Source: JAJFUE01 sp039683515
GTDB taxonomy: Bacteria; Sumerlaeota; Sumerlaeia; MVZB01
Reading direction: 5' to 3'
DNA length: 64,000 nucleotides
Assembly: GCA_039683515.1 (NCBI GenBank)
Contig: JBDKRG010000036.1
Location: forward strand, 61,033-125,032
The notes under the pieces were generated by a model. That model saw only the letters and a program-made list of their open reading frames with translations. It searched no databases and had not been told where the DNA came from. Position 1 is the stretch's first letter; each line of letters begins with the position of its first letter. The position numbers and the translations under genes were made by a program. This document shows, one piece after another, positions 10,459-19,291 of the stretch.

Positions 10459-11523
10459 ATGAGCCAGCCCTTTGTCGATCACGCGCGCATTTACGTCAAG
10501 GCCGGCGACGGCGGCAACGGGGCGATCTCGTTCCGGCGCGAAAAGTTCGTCCCCCACGGCGGTCCCGACGGCGGCGACGGCGGCAACGGCGGCAGCGTCT
10601 GGCTCGAGGCCGACCGCTCGCTCGTCACGCTCATCGACTTCAAGCTCAAGCCCAACGTGCGCGCCGGAAACGGCCAGCACGGCGGCTGCTCGCAGTGCAG
10701 CGGCAAGGGGGGCGAGGACGTCGTCGTGCGCGTCCCGGTCGGCACGAGCATTGTCACCGAGGACGGCGCCGAGCTCGCCGACCTCGTCCATCACGGCCAG
10801 CGCTGGCTCGCGGCGCAGGGGGGCAAGGGCGGCCCCGGCAACCAGCATTTCGCCACGCCCACCCACCAGACGCCGCGCCGCGCCTACCCCGGCACGCCCG
10901 GCCAGGAGCGCACGCTGATCCTCGAGCTCAAGCTCATCGCGCAGGTCGGGCTGATCGGCCTGCCCAACGCCGGCAAGTCGACGCTGCTGGCGGGGCTCAC
11001 GCACGCCACCCCCAAGATTGCCGCCTACCCGTTCACGACGATCCATCCCAACCTGGGCGTCATGCAGATCGGGCCGATCCACCGGGCGACGATCGCCGAC
11101 ATTCCGGGGCTCATCGAGGGGGCGTGGCAGGGCGCCGGGCTCGGCGACCGATTCCTGCGCCACATCGAGCGGACCGGGCTGCTCGTGCACCTCGTCGCGC
11201 CGCCCGAGAACCCGACCGGCGACCTCGAGGAGGACGCCGAGGCGGTCGTCTACGCGTGGCGGCTCGTCCACAACGAGCTCGAGCACTACAGCCCGAAGCT
11301 GGCGGCCAAGGACGAGATCATCCTGCTCAACAAGATCGACCTGCTCGACGAGCCGACGCGCCATGCCTACATCGACGCGCTGCGCGGGCAGGGGCTCGAG
11401 CCGATCGCGATCTCCGCGGCCACCGGCGAGGGGCTCGATTTCCTCAGGAAGGCGCTCGCCGACCGGCTGGAAGAGGCCCACCTTTTCGCGGAAGACGGAA
11501 ATGACCGACAAAACGCTCAATAA
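10459..11523 (+). CDS. obgE: GTPase Obg
   Basis: The protein has 354 residues. The glycine-rich Obg fold (GDGGNG, GGDGGNGG) spans residues 1-160. The G domain has G1 GLPNAGKST (167-175), switch II DIPG (214-217) and G4 NKID (291-294). It ends soon after the G domain, without the extra C-terminal OCT domain of Firmicute Obg. Obg is an essential ribosome-associated GTPase linked to 50S maturation and stress. A C-x-x-C insertion (GGCSQCSGKGG, near 76-86) occurs in the Obg fold. The next gene starts inside its last 23 nt. Confidence 0.97.
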   Translation: MSQPFVDHARIYVKAGDGGNGAISFRREKFVPHGGPDGGDGGNGGSVWLEADRSLVTLIDFKLKPNVRAGNGQHGGCSQCSGKGGEDVVVRVPVGTSIVTEDGAELADLVHHGQRWLAAQGGKGGPGNQHFATPTHQTPRRAYPGTPGQERTLILELKLIAQVGLIGLPNAGKSTLLAGLTHATPKIAAYPFTTIHPNLGVMQIGPIHRATIADIPGLIEGAWQGAGLGDRFLRHIERTGLLVHLVAPPENPTGDLEEDAEAVVYAWRLVHNELEHYSPKLAAKDEIILLNKIDLLDEPTRHAYIDALRGQGLEPIAISAATGEGLDFLRKALADRLEEAHLFAEDGNDRQNAQ

Positions 11524-12328
11524 CATCATCAAGTATTACTCGTTTGGATACGAGCTGAACCGGCTCGAAAGCAGCGGCCAGGGGATCCTTGAGCGGATCC
11601 GGACCATGTCGCTGCTGACCCGGAACCTGCCCGCCGCGCCGGCCACCGTCCTCGACATCGGCGGCGCGACCGGCGCGTATTCATTCGCGCTGGCCGAAAT
11701 GGGCTACCGCGTCCACCTCGTCGACATCGTGCCGCTGCACGTCGAGAAGGCGCTCGAGCGCAACGCCCAGGCCGGGGCCAAGCTCGCCGGCGCGACCGTC
11801 GGCGACGGCCGCCACCTCCAGTTCGACGACGCCTGCGCCGACGCCTGCCTGCTCATGGGCCCGCTCTATCATCTCACGAACAAGCCCGACCGGATCCGCG
11901 CGCTGGCCGAGGCGCGCCGCTGCCTGAAGCCCGGCGGCGTCCTGTTCGCGGCGGCCATCTCCAAGTTCGCCTCGCTCGCCGAGGTCATGGCCGATCCCGC
12001 GGACGACCTCTTTTGCGAAATCGTGAAGGACGACCTCGCCAGCGGCCAGCACCGCAACCGGGGCAAGCTCGAGTATTTCACCGACGCCTACTTCCATCAC
12101 CCGGCGCAACTCGAGGAGGAAGTCAGGGAGGCCGGCTTCGAGCCGGTCGTGCTCCACGCGGTCGAGGGGCCCGAGTGGCTCGCGCCGCAGCTGACCGGCA
12201 ACCTCGAGAACGAAAAGACGCGGCAGACGATCCTGAGCCTGATCGAGCAGGTCGAAACCGAGCCCTCGATCATGGGGGCGAGCGCGCATATCATGGCCAT
12301 AGCCCGAAATCCAGAAGCGGCGAGCTGA
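11501..12328 (+). CDS. Class I SAM-dependent methyltransferase
   Basis: The protein has 275 residues. SAM motif I is VLDIGGATGAYSFALAEMGY, followed by the acidic VHLVDIVPLHVEKA and by CLLMGPLYHLTNKPDR. Start ATG at 11501 overlaps obgE by 23 nt and has ggaagacgga in front, so translation is probably coupled. A much longer upstream extension in this frame is non-coding shadow of obgE. Only 3 nt separate it from proB. A methyltransferase between obg and proB is not the usual order (obg-proB-proA), and its substrate is unknown. Confidence 0.88.
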   Translation: MTDKTLNNIIKYYSFGYELNRLESSGQGILERIRTMSLLTRNLPAAPATVLDIGGATGAYSFALAEMGYRVHLVDIVPLHVEKALERNAQAGAKLAGATVGDGRHLQFDDACADACLLMGPLYHLTNKPDRIRALAEARRCLKPGGVLFAAAISKFASLAEVMADPADDLFCEIVKDDLASGQHRNRGKLEYFTDAYFHHPAQLEEEVREAGFEPVVLHAVEGPEWLAPQLTGNLENEKTRQTILSLIEQVETEPSIMGASAHIMAIARNPEAAS

Positions 12329-12331
12329 ATC

Positions 12332-13486
12332 ATGATTGAAATCCCCGACATCCAGAAAAGCGGCCGCACGGTCAAGCTCGGCAAGCTCGTCATCAAGCTC
12401 GGCTCGGCGGTCATCGCCGGCAAGGACCGCAGGCCCGACGAGGCGGCGCTCGCCTCGATCGCCGACTCGGTCGCGGCGCTGCGCAAGGCCGGCGTCGAAG
12501 TGATCCTCGTCAGCTCCGGCGCGATCGGCATGGGCCGCCAGACGTTCCCCAAGTTCAAGGCGCGGACGATCCCCGACCGCCAGGCCCTGGCCGCCGTCGG
12601 CCAGGTCGGCCTCATGCACGCGTGGAATCATCTGTTCAGCGAGCGCGGCCTGCGCGTGGCGCAGATCCTCCTGACGCGCGGCGACATGGAGGACCGGCGC
12701 CGCTACCTCAACACGCGCTACACGCTCGAGCGCCTGACCGCGCTCGGCGCGATCCCGATCATCAACGAGAACGACACGGTCACGGTCGACGAGCTCAAGT
12801 TCGGCGACAACGACGAGCTCTCGGCGGTGGTGGCCACAAAAATCGGCGCCGACATGCTCGTCATCCTGAGCGTCGCGCCGGGGCTGCTCGAAAAGGACGG
12901 CGGCAAAAAGGGCGGCCTCACCTCGCGCGTCATCCCGCTCGTCGAGCAGGTCGACGGCGGCGTGCTCGGCAACGTCTCGAAGGAAAAATCCGCGATCGGC
13001 CTGGGCGGGATGGGCAGCAAGCTGACGGCCGTGCGCATGGCCACGCAGGCCGGCGTGAGCGTCGTCATCGCCGGGGGCAAGACGCCGGGCATCCTCGAGC
13101 AGATCCTCACCGGCGCCTTCATCGGCACGTATTTCACCCCCGTCTGCGAGCACCACATCAGCGGCCGCGGCCGCTGGCTCGCGTTCGGCCGCAAGCCGCA
13201 CGGCAGGATCATCGTCGACGACGGCGCGCGCGACGCGCTCGTGATCAGGAAAAAAAGCCTCCTGCCGGCCGGCATCAAGAAAGTCGAAGGCGACTTCGAA
13301 AACGGCGACCTCGTCGAGGTCTGCGACCCGGAGGGCAACGCGTTCGCGCGCGGCCTCGTCAGCTACGACGCCGCGACGCTCGCCAGGATCAAGGGCAAAA
13401 AAACCGTCCAGATCCGCGAAATCCTCGGCGAGCTCGAATACGAGGAAGCCATCCACCGCGACAACCTGGTGGTCGTCGCCGGGTAG
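12332..13486 (+). CDS. proB: Glutamate 5-kinase
   Basis: The protein has 384 residues, with an amino-acid-kinase domain (LVIKLGSAVIAG near 20, LVSSGAIGMG near 60-69, INENDTV and FGDNDELSA for glutamate/ATP binding, GLGGMGSKLTA) and a C-terminal PUA domain (about 290-375, from RGRWLAFG through GRIIVDDGA). It phosphorylates L-glutamate at the gamma carboxyl, the first step of proline synthesis. It follows the methyltransferase after 3 nt and ends the operon. proA, normally next, is not in the window. Confidence 0.96.
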   Translation: MIEIPDIQKSGRTVKLGKLVIKLGSAVIAGKDRRPDEAALASIADSVAALRKAGVEVILVSSGAIGMGRQTFPKFKARTIPDRQALAAVGQVGLMHAWNHLFSERGLRVAQILLTRGDMEDRRRYLNTRYTLERLTALGAIPIINENDTVTVDELKFGDNDELSAVVATKIGADMLVILSVAPGLLEKDGGKKGGLTSRVIPLVEQVDGGVLGNVSKEKSAIGLGGMGSKLTAVRMATQAGVSVVIAGGKTPGILEQILTGAFIGTYFTPVCEHHISGRGRWLAFGRKPHGRIIVDDGARDALVIRKKSLLPAGIKKVEGDFENGDLVEVCDPEGNAFARGLVSYDAATLARIKGKKTVQIREILGELEYEEAIHRDNLVVVAG

Positions 13487-13644
13487 GCGGGCCATGGAAC
13501 GCGGATGACGCGGAGCGGGCGGATTTGCGCGGATTTTTGGATTTTGATTGAACCGCCAAGACGCCAAGATCGCCAAGATTCAGAATCAGTTCTGTCCAAA
13601 ATAACTTGGCACTACTCTGCCACTCCGTATGATCAGCTTTTTTT

Positions 13645-13851
13645 GCGCTGAAGGCGCATGATCAAAAAGCCTGGGGCGAAGCGAAGCGCAGCCCCGGGTC
13701 ACGAACCGCACCAAACCGGAGCGCTGAAAGCGCGAGAGAAATCGGTTTCTTCCGCGCTTTCAGCGCTCCAATGTTTTTGCGTCTTTTACCTGGGGCTGCG
13801 CTTCGCTCCGCCCCAGGCTGTATTCTTTCGCGCTTTCAGCGCTTGGGATCG
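13645..13851. repeat. REP-like palindrome cluster
   Basis: Two units of the palindromic family seen at 24.6-25.6 kb lie in opposite orientation. Each has a GCGCTTTCAGCGC hairpin and a CCTGGGGC...GCCCCAGG hairpin, here slightly degenerate. This head-to-head layout resembles BIME arrangements. Confidence 0.8.
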
Positions 13852-13889
13852 CGTGCATCCCAAAACATACGACATATGGCCGGGTATAG

Positions 13890-14032
13890 CAGTTGACAAA
13901 ATTTCTGTGGCAACAAAACGGGTTCCAACAGGTTCTCAAGGGATGTGCCGGGAGGGCGATTACGATTACGATTACGATTACGATTACGACGCACGACGCA
14001 CGACGCACGAACGGAAAATTTTCGGCAAGCGC
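13890..14032 (+). repeat. Mosaic ATTACG/ACGCACG repeat element (locus B)
   Basis: Modules in order are 'ggcaacaaaacgggttcc' (imperfectly shared with locus A), 'caagggatgtgccgg', five ATTACG hexamers, three ACGCACG heptamers and the tail 'gaacggaaaattttcgg caagcgc'. It matches locus A except that heptamers replace the AGCACG hexamer. Confidence 0.78.
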
Positions 14033-14390
14033 CCTTGGTATGACCACCTGCTTGTGGTGGGTTCGCGAAAGGACCTAAAGGACCCAAGGAAAAAGAGAAG
14101 AAACCCATCATCTTGATGTTTGATGTGGTCGCTCGACTATACACGGCGACAATCATTATTGCGCATTGTTGGGATGAGATTCATTTTCTCATGTCACGAG
14201 TTCCGAGTTTCTAGTTTCTAGTTCGAATTCACCCTGCATGCGCAAACATATGCGGCGCCTTGTATGGAATCAGGTTCGCGATCATCCGCCCGATCCGCGT
14301 CATCCGCGTTCCATCCCCCCACGCGCGTCCATTCTTTGCCCTATCAAAATGTTTTACAGTAGACTTGTTTTAAGGCAATCTTTGTTGGCC

Positions 14391-14410
14391 GAAACCTGAA
14401 AGCAGGTTTC
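14391..14410. promoter_or_regulatory. Perfect 8-bp hairpin in the leader of the DUF4861 gene
   Basis: GAAACCTG-aaag-CAGGTTTC forms a perfect stem 41 bp before the start codon of the following gene. It has no T tract. A strong ribosome site (agaggag, 14438-14444) lies between it and the ATG. It could be an operator or an RNA hairpin. Confidence 0.45.
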
Positions 14411-14451
14411 CAAAAACGGCTTCTTTGTATACTGTTTAGAGGAGAACAACG

Positions 14452-15873
14452 ATGATCCGGAACGTCAGCATGCTGGTTCTGCTGTTGGGCATGGTCGTGC
14501 GCGCCGGCGCGGCCGATTTCCCATGGTATGTCGAACATTCCATCCCGCAGGGCGAAGGCCGCCAGACCGGCGAGCCGTTCGCGCCCAAGGCCCGCTGCGT
14601 GATCGAGGTCACCAACCCGCATGACTTCGACGTTTCGCGCGCCGGCGTCGTCGTGCGCCGCGACCAGCTCCCCGTCACCAACCTCTACGAAGACTGGATC
14701 ACGCCGGTCGACCCGAACGAGCCGGGCCAGGTCTCGCCGCCGACGAGCGTCATCTGGGAGCAGGGGACGGTCCTCAAGGGGCGCGAGGAAAACGGCCACT
14801 ACCTCGTCTACCAGGCCGACGACCTCGACAAGGACGGCCTGTGGGACGAGCTGTTCTTCCAGGTCGACATGAAGGCCGGCGAGACCAAGCCGATCGTCCT
14901 CTACTTCGGCGCCAACGAGCGCGGCCTGTTCAAGCACGAGGTCCACGCCGAGATCGGCAGCTACGGCAAGCACCTCATCCCGTGGTGGGAGTCCGAGTCG
15001 ATGGGCTGGAAGCTGTGGTTCATCGACAGCGTCGACATGAACGGCAAGACGAAGCCGGCGCTCAAGGCCTATGAGGAAGACGCAGAGAACATCTCCGGCC
15101 ACGTTTCCCCGAAGGACTACGGCAATGACATCCTGTGGGTGTCGGACACGTTCGGCGCCGGCGGGATCGGCGTCGTCGAGGATCCGGCCAACCCGGAAAA
15201 AGTCGCGCGCCCGCGCTTCTCCGACGAGAACACCTCGGTCGTCGGCCAGCGGTTCATCGGCACCAACATCGGCCGGGGGCCGATCTTCGACTCGCGCGCG
15301 GCGTACGACGTCGTCGTCAACGGCCCGCTGCGCAGCACCGTCCGCATCTACACCACCAATTGGGGCTCGACGCAGGGCCGCTACGAGGCGGTCCAGGACT
15401 ACACCGCCTACGCCAAGAAGAACTACACGACGTGCAGCGTCAAGTTCACGAAGTTCATCCACGCCGACAACGACGTGGCGATGGCCGTCGGCATGCGCCA
15501 GATCATGAACGAAAAGACCTCGCGCCACACCGACAGCCTCGCCGTTTCCGAGGCGACCGACCTCGACATCTGGGACATCAACGAGACGCTCCCCGCCGGC
15601 AAGAAGCACCTCATCGACTGGGAAGGGATCGCGATCGCCGTCAAGAACAACCTCGATTCGAATTACCACAAGATGGCCGCGCAGTCCGGCAACCATCTGC
15701 TCTACTTCCCGGTTCCGCGGGACAAGAGCTTCGACTACATCATGCTCGCCGGCTGGAGCCGCGGCTACCAGGTCAACGACTCGAAGAAGTTCAACAAGTA
15801 CGTGACCGAAAACGTCGCCGTCTTCAACAAGCCGATGCAGGTCAAGGTCGGCCCGCTCGAGATGAAGCAGTAG
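14452..15873 (+). CDS. Secreted DUF4861-family protein
   Basis: The protein has 473 residues with an N-terminal signal peptide (hydrophobic 6-18, probable cleavage after RAGA at 20). The body is a beta-rich secreted domain with conserved-looking segments such as NPHDFDVSRAGVVVRRDQLP near the start, DDLDKDGLWDELFFQVD and SRAAYDVVVNGPLRSTVRI. This matches DUF4861, a family often found with polysaccharide-degrading enzymes; its activity is not firmly known. A strong agaggag ribosome site 8 nt before ATG fixes the start. It is monocistronic, with an intrinsic terminator 31 bp downstream. Good codon adaptation and the strong ribosome site suggest high expression. Confidence 0.75.
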   Translation: MIRNVSMLVLLLGMVVRAGAADFPWYVEHSIPQGEGRQTGEPFAPKARCVIEVTNPHDFDVSRAGVVVRRDQLPVTNLYEDWITPVDPNEPGQVSPPTSVIWEQGTVLKGREENGHYLVYQADDLDKDGLWDELFFQVDMKAGETKPIVLYFGANERGLFKHEVHAEIGSYGKHLIPWWESESMGWKLWFIDSVDMNGKTKPALKAYEEDAENISGHVSPKDYGNDILWVSDTFGAGGIGVVEDPANPEKVARPRFSDENTSVVGQRFIGTNIGRGPIFDSRAAYDVVVNGPLRSTVRIYTTNWGSTQGRYEAVQDYTAYAKKNYTTCSVKFTKFIHADNDVAMAVGMRQIMNEKTSRHTDSLAVSEATDLDIWDINETLPAGKKHLIDWEGIAIAVKNNLDSNYHKMAAQSGNHLLYFPVPRDKSFDYIMLAGWSRGYQVNDSKKFNKYVTENVAVFNKPMQVKVGPLEMKQ

Positions 15874-15903
15874 CCCGAGCGTGAGCGAGGGACCAAAGCC
15901 AAG

Positions 15904-15936
15904 GCCCGGCAGCCAAAACGGTTGCCGGGCTTTTTT
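15904..15936 (+). terminator. Rho-independent terminator after the DUF4861 gene
   Basis: GCCCGGCA...TGCCGGGC forms an 8-bp GC stem around a short loop and is followed at once by six T residues. Confidence 0.9.
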
Positions 15937-16000
15937 CTGGATAGCATTTTATCCATGATTGATTCACGGTGGAGCAGATACCAGATGGAGCGATTGGCTC

Positions 16001-16486
16001 ATGGCCAAGAAAATACCGTGCCGAAACAAATCTCCTTACGGATGGTGGGTTGCCTCGATCTTGCAGCGGTATGAGGCTGAGGGAGAAGATACGAACAACC
16101 CCAAACGTCGTTGTCTTGCCTGGGAGAACACAATCATTCTAAAGGCCAAAGACCGGAATGAAGCCTATCGGAAGGCCGTTGCAAATGGAAAACTCTGCCA
16201 ATCTTCAGGACCGCACAAGGGCCGGTGGGTGTTTGAAGGGTTGACCAGCCTCAATCCAATTTATGAAAAGCTCGAAGATGGCGCCGAGATCATTTGGCAA
16301 GAGCGTCATTTTTCCGCGAAACGGATCCGTTCCATGGTCAAGGCAAAGAAGGAACTCCCGTGCTTTGACGACAAGAATGAGAACATCAACAAGAGACAGA
16401 TCGATTGCGTGCCGGAGATAGTTCTTAACTTGTTATCCTCTGCGATCAACGCTTCATCGGTTAAGGGACCACGTTCGAAGAGTTGA
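16001..16486 (+). CDS. DUF4288-like small protein
   Basis: The protein has 161 residues and no signal peptide or membrane segment. The N-terminal half contains SPYGWWVASILQRYEAEGED, then ENTIILKAKDRNEAYRKAV and later GRWVFEGLTSLNPIYE, a pattern like DUF4288 proteins, often small cytosolic or neighbourhood-accessory proteins. ATG at 16001 was chosen over one 42 nt upstream because of ATGGAGCG before it. Base composition is clearly lower in GC than the neighbours and codon use is mixed, so recent acquisition is possible. Its function is unknown. Confidence 0.6.
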   Translation: MAKKIPCRNKSPYGWWVASILQRYEAEGEDTNNPKRRCLAWENTIILKAKDRNEAYRKAVANGKLCQSSGPHKGRWVFEGLTSLNPIYEKLEDGAEIIWQERHFSAKRIRSMVKAKKELPCFDDKNENINKRQIDCVPEIVLNLLSSAINASSVKGPRSKS

Positions 16487-16584
16487 GTCCGTCGTTGTAG
16501 AGCGGCTGGCAAAATTTGTGGTTGATTCGATTACGACTACTCTGTAAGGCGGGAAATTGCATGTAAAATGCGCACAAAACCTGA

Positions 16585-16802
16585 CTGAGCGCCAAAGGCG
16601 CGATTGATTCCAGCCAGGGGCGCAGCGAAGCGCAGCCCCAGGATAGAATGATGAATACGAATGCGCTCTGAAGGAGCGCTTCATCAGCGTATCGCATCAA
16701 AATGAATCGCGCCTTCAGCGCTCAATTGAATTTCATGCCGATGACCTGGGGCTCCACTTCGTTCCGCCCCAGGCTGGTATGATTCCGCGCCTTTGGCGCT
16801 TT
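16585..16802. repeat. REP-like palindrome pair in inverted orientation
   Basis: Copies of the GCGCC-AAAG-GCGC and CCAGGGGC...GCCCCAGG hairpins at 16585-16642 face a second copy at about 16706-16802. Downstream of the first copy, 'tttgtgcgcattttacatgc' (minus strand) is shared with 27510. Confidence 0.75.
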
Positions 16803-16868
16803 TGCCGGATCAGCCGAATTGGTTCTGGCTACGCCAGCTTAGGATTACGATTACGAGCACCAGCCTTT

Positions 16869-16940
16869 GCCGAGGCTTCAACCTCCGCCAAGGCTTCAGC
16901 CTTCGCCGAGGCTTCAACTTCCGCCAAGGCATCGGCTGAC
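16869..16940. repeat. Four 18-bp tandem repeats
   Basis: Consensus GCCNAGGCTTCAACCTCC is repeated four times with alternating G/A at position 4. Although it could encode Ala/Ser/Lys-rich peptide, no start or ribosome site supports translation. Confidence 0.7.
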
Positions 16941-16991
16941 AAGCTGAGCATGAGCACGAACGCATAATTTTCGTCAGGCGCTCTGGCGTCA

Positions 16992-17660
16992 CTAGCTTGT
17001 TTTCTTGACCGCCCATGCGGCGTCGGGCCGGGTCTCCATCTGGCCGTGGAATCTCTCGTAGACCTCGAGGTCGTAGCCGAACCGGGCCAGCTGCCTGGGA
17101 TACCACTCCGACCGGTGGCGCTGGAGCGGATTGCCGTCGAGTTCGTCCTGCTCGACGTCGCCGAGCGGGACGAACAGCACGACGCCGAGCCTGGCGAGGC
17201 GCTGGATGCGCGCGAGCACCCTGAGCGCCGCCGGCCGCGTGAAGTGCTCGATCACGTCGATCATCATGATGATGTCGATCTCGCCGGGAAGCACGTCGCC
17301 GACGGCCGCCTCGATCCGCTTGGGCCAGATCTCGCGCGTCTGCGCGGCGGCCGGTTTGCCCTGGAGCTTTTCAAGGTAGGGGGGGAACGTCTCGACCGAC
17401 ACCAGCCGCCGCCACGGGATCCGCAGCACCTGGCTCGCGATGGCCGATTCGCTCGGGCCGCAGCCCAGGTCCATGCACGACAGCCGCGACAGGTCGCCGA
17501 AGTGGCGCGTGAGCCGCTCGATCATCTCGGCGGCCTGCTCGAAAGTGAAGCTGCCGTTGGGATGGAACTCGGTTTTTCCCGGCGCCGGCCAGCCCATCGC
17601 CGCCCGGGCCGAAAGGTCCATGCAGCGTCGGGCGAGTGTGCTGGGGCGAAGGTCGGGCAT
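16992..17660 (-). CDS. Class I SAM-dependent methyltransferase
   Basis: The protein has 222 residues. SAM motif I is CMDLGCGPSESAIASQVL near residues 62-79, followed by VSVETFPPYLEKL. The IDIIMMIDVIEHFTRP segment is the motif II region typical of small-molecule or sugar methyltransferases. No signal peptide is present. The start ATG at 17660 abuts the hexamer repeat element with no clear ribosome site; ATG at codon 14 (MDLSARAAM) is an alternative. It is not tightly linked to rseP upstream (75 bp gap with repeats). The substrate is unknown. Confidence 0.82.
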   Translation of the reverse strand: MPDLRPSTLARRCMDLSARAAMGWPAPGKTEFHPNGSFTFEQAAEMIERLTRHFGDLSRLSCMDLGCGPSESAIASQVLRIPWRRLVSVETFPPYLEKLQGKPAAAQTREIWPKRIEAAVGDVLPGEIDIIMMIDVIEHFTRPAALRVLARIQRLARLGVVLFVPLGDVEQDELDGNPLQRHRSEWYPRQLARFGYDLEVYERFHGQMETRPDAAWAVKKTS

Positions 17661-17715
17661 CGATTACGACTTTTTTCGATTACGATTACGAATTACGATT
17701 ACGAGCACGAGCACG
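17661..17715 (+). repeat. ATTACG/AGCACG repeat element (locus D)
   Basis: ATTACG hexamers, one broken by a 6-bp T run, and two GAGCACs fill the gap between the methyltransferase start and the rseP stop. Confidence 0.75.
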
Positions 17716-17735
17716 ATTGGGTTAATAGCTGATCG

Positions 17736-19220
17736 TTACTTAATAAAGCGCTGGATATCCCAGAACGTGATCAGGACCATGAGGCCGATCAGCATGACCG
17801 TGAACGTGAAGAAGATCGGGTTCAGGATCTTCGGCGGGATCGGCCGGCGAATCACCGCTTCGATCACCGACAGCGCCAGGAACCCGCCGTCGAGGACCGG
17901 CAGCGGCAGCAGGTTGAAGATCAGCAGGACCAGGTTCAGCATGATGAACCAGTCGATCGCGTCGCGCAGGCCGAGGCTCGCCTGGCGCGCGGTCATGGCC
18001 GCGATCATCACCGGCCCGCCGAGGTTTTCCTTGACCTGGCGCATCGTGGCGCGCTTGAAGAAATTGTATTGCACCATCGCCAGGTCGCCGATGCGCAGCG
18101 TCGTCAGGATCGGCGCAAGCATGATCGATTTGAGGACCGGCTCGCCCGGGACCTTCACGCTGGCGGGCGGCTGGTTGAGCATCCCCACGAGCGCGACCCC
18201 CGGCGCCTTCGGGTTCTCGATCGGCGTGAACGTGATTTCCTTCGTCTCGCCGCCGCGGCTCAGCTCGAGCGTGACCGGCTTGCCCGGCGAGGCGACGATC
18301 TTTTCCGTGACGTCGTTGAACGACTCGACCTTCTGGCCGTTGACCGCCAGGACGCGGTCGCCCGGCTTGACGCCGGCCTTGTCCTCGGGCAGGTAGGCGT
18401 GCACTTCGCCGACGACCGGCGGGAGCCAGAACGCCACGCCCAGCACCGACGTGGTCGCGAAGTCGGCCGTAAACGGCGGGAAATCGACCTCGAACTGCTT
18501 GCCGTCGCGCTTGATGGCGAGCTTGATGTCGTAAGGCTTGACCGGCTCTTTCGCCCCGAAAAGAGTCTTGATGAACGAGCGGTCGTTCCTGGCCTTGAAC
18601 GCGTCGCGAATCTGGCCGATCACCTGCGCCGAGTACGTCGTCGGGTGGTCGTTGACCGCCGTGATCACGTCGCCCGGCAGGAGTCCGGCGCGCTCGGCCG
18701 GCGCCCCCGGCGCCACCTTGTCGATTTTGGACGGGATGATCGCCATGTCGCTCGGCATGGCGAGGTAAATGGCCGTGGCGATGATCGCCGCGACGTAGTT
18801 CATGAACACGCCGCCGCCGAACACCATGAGCTTGGTGAGCAGGCCCTTGTTGCGCAGCGCCAGCAGGTCGTCGTACGCGGAATCGGCGAGCGTCTTCTCC
18901 TCTTCCGCTTTCTGTTCTTCCGTTTTGGCGGCGTCGGCCGTTTCGCCGGCCTCGCCCTCGGGCTTTTCCTCTTCGTCCTCCGCGACCATGCCCTTGATTT
19001 TCACGAACCCGCCCACCGGCAGCCAGCGCAGCGAAAAATCGATCCCGAACCATTTCCACGAATACATGCGCGGGCCCATGCCGATCGCGAACGACTCGAC
19101 GCCGACGCCGCGGACGATGGCGAACATCATGTGACCGAACTCGTGCACAAAGACCGCCAGGCCGAACGTGATGACGATGGCCAGCGCGCCCATGGCGTAA
19201 GTCGAAATCGTATTCATCAT
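17736..19220 (-). CDS. rseP: Site-2 intramembrane zinc metalloprotease RseP
   Basis: The protein has 494 residues. The zinc motif HEFGH lies at 26-30 in the first membrane helix, and the third ligand is in NLLPLPVLDGG (LDG 443-445). Two PDZ domains are present, about 160-210 (VAPGAPAERAGLLPGD) and 275-340 (LPEDKAGVKPGDRV), with three further membrane segments. It cleaves anti-sigma factors or signal-peptide remnants in the membrane. An unusual highly acidic, Lys/Glu/Ala-rich insertion of about 45 residues lies near 80-125, just after the first membrane region. It is downstream of dxr, a conserved gene pair. Confidence 0.95.
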   Translation of the reverse strand: MMNTISTYAMGALAIVITFGLAVFVHEFGHMMFAIVRGVGVESFAIGMGPRMYSWKWFGIDFSLRWLPVGGFVKIKGMVAEDEEEKPEGEAGETADAAKTEEQKAEEEKTLADSAYDDLLALRNKGLLTKLMVFGGGVFMNYVAAIIATAIYLAMPSDMAIIPSKIDKVAPGAPAERAGLLPGDVITAVNDHPTTYSAQVIGQIRDAFKARNDRSFIKTLFGAKEPVKPYDIKLAIKRDGKQFEVDFPPFTADFATTSVLGVAFWLPPVVGEVHAYLPEDKAGVKPGDRVLAVNGQKVESFNDVTEKIVASPGKPVTLELSRGGETKEITFTPIENPKAPGVALVGMLNQPPASVKVPGEPVLKSIMLAPILTTLRIGDLAMVQYNFFKRATMRQVKENLGGPVMIAAMTARQASLGLRDAIDWFIMLNLVLLIFNLLPLPVLDGGFLALSVIEAVIRRPIPPKILNPIFFTFTVMLIGLMVLITFWDIQRFIK

Positions 19221-19249
19221 ATTGTTAACTGATCCTCAGCTATTTTCCT

Positions 19250-19283
19250 GATTCGTGCTCGTAATCGTAATCGAAAATCGAAA
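19250..19283 (-). repeat. ATTACG/AGCACG repeat element (locus E)
   Basis: Reverse-orientation copy between rseP start and dxr stop: gtgctcgtaatcgtaatcga. It is read as the rseP leader. Confidence 0.7.
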
Positions 19284-19291
19284 TTTGAACG

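Larger units (their letters stand above)
13487..14390. repeat. Long repeat-filled intergenic region, no gene
   Basis: No credible gene is present. In order it holds 'cgccaagacgccaagatc'-type runs near 13553, a REP-like palindrome cluster (13645-13851), an ATTACG hexamer/ACGCACG heptamer element (13890-14030), a 9-nt aaaggacct run (14068-14090), and phrases such as 'gagtttctagtttctagt' near 14200. Apparent open frames translate the repeats. Confidence 0.6.
16487..16991. repeat. Repeat-filled intergenic region
   Basis: No gene is seen. The region holds 'gattcgattacgactactc' near 16530, REP-like palindromes (16585-16802), an ATTACG/AGCACG stretch (16842-16862), an 18-bp tandem repeat (16869-16940) and the tail module 'gaacgcataattttcgtcag'. 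Confidence 0.6.

Noticed and set aside
13658..14116. 152-codon plus-strand frame
   Set aside because: It consists of REP-like, hexamer and 9-nt repeats; composition explains the open frame.
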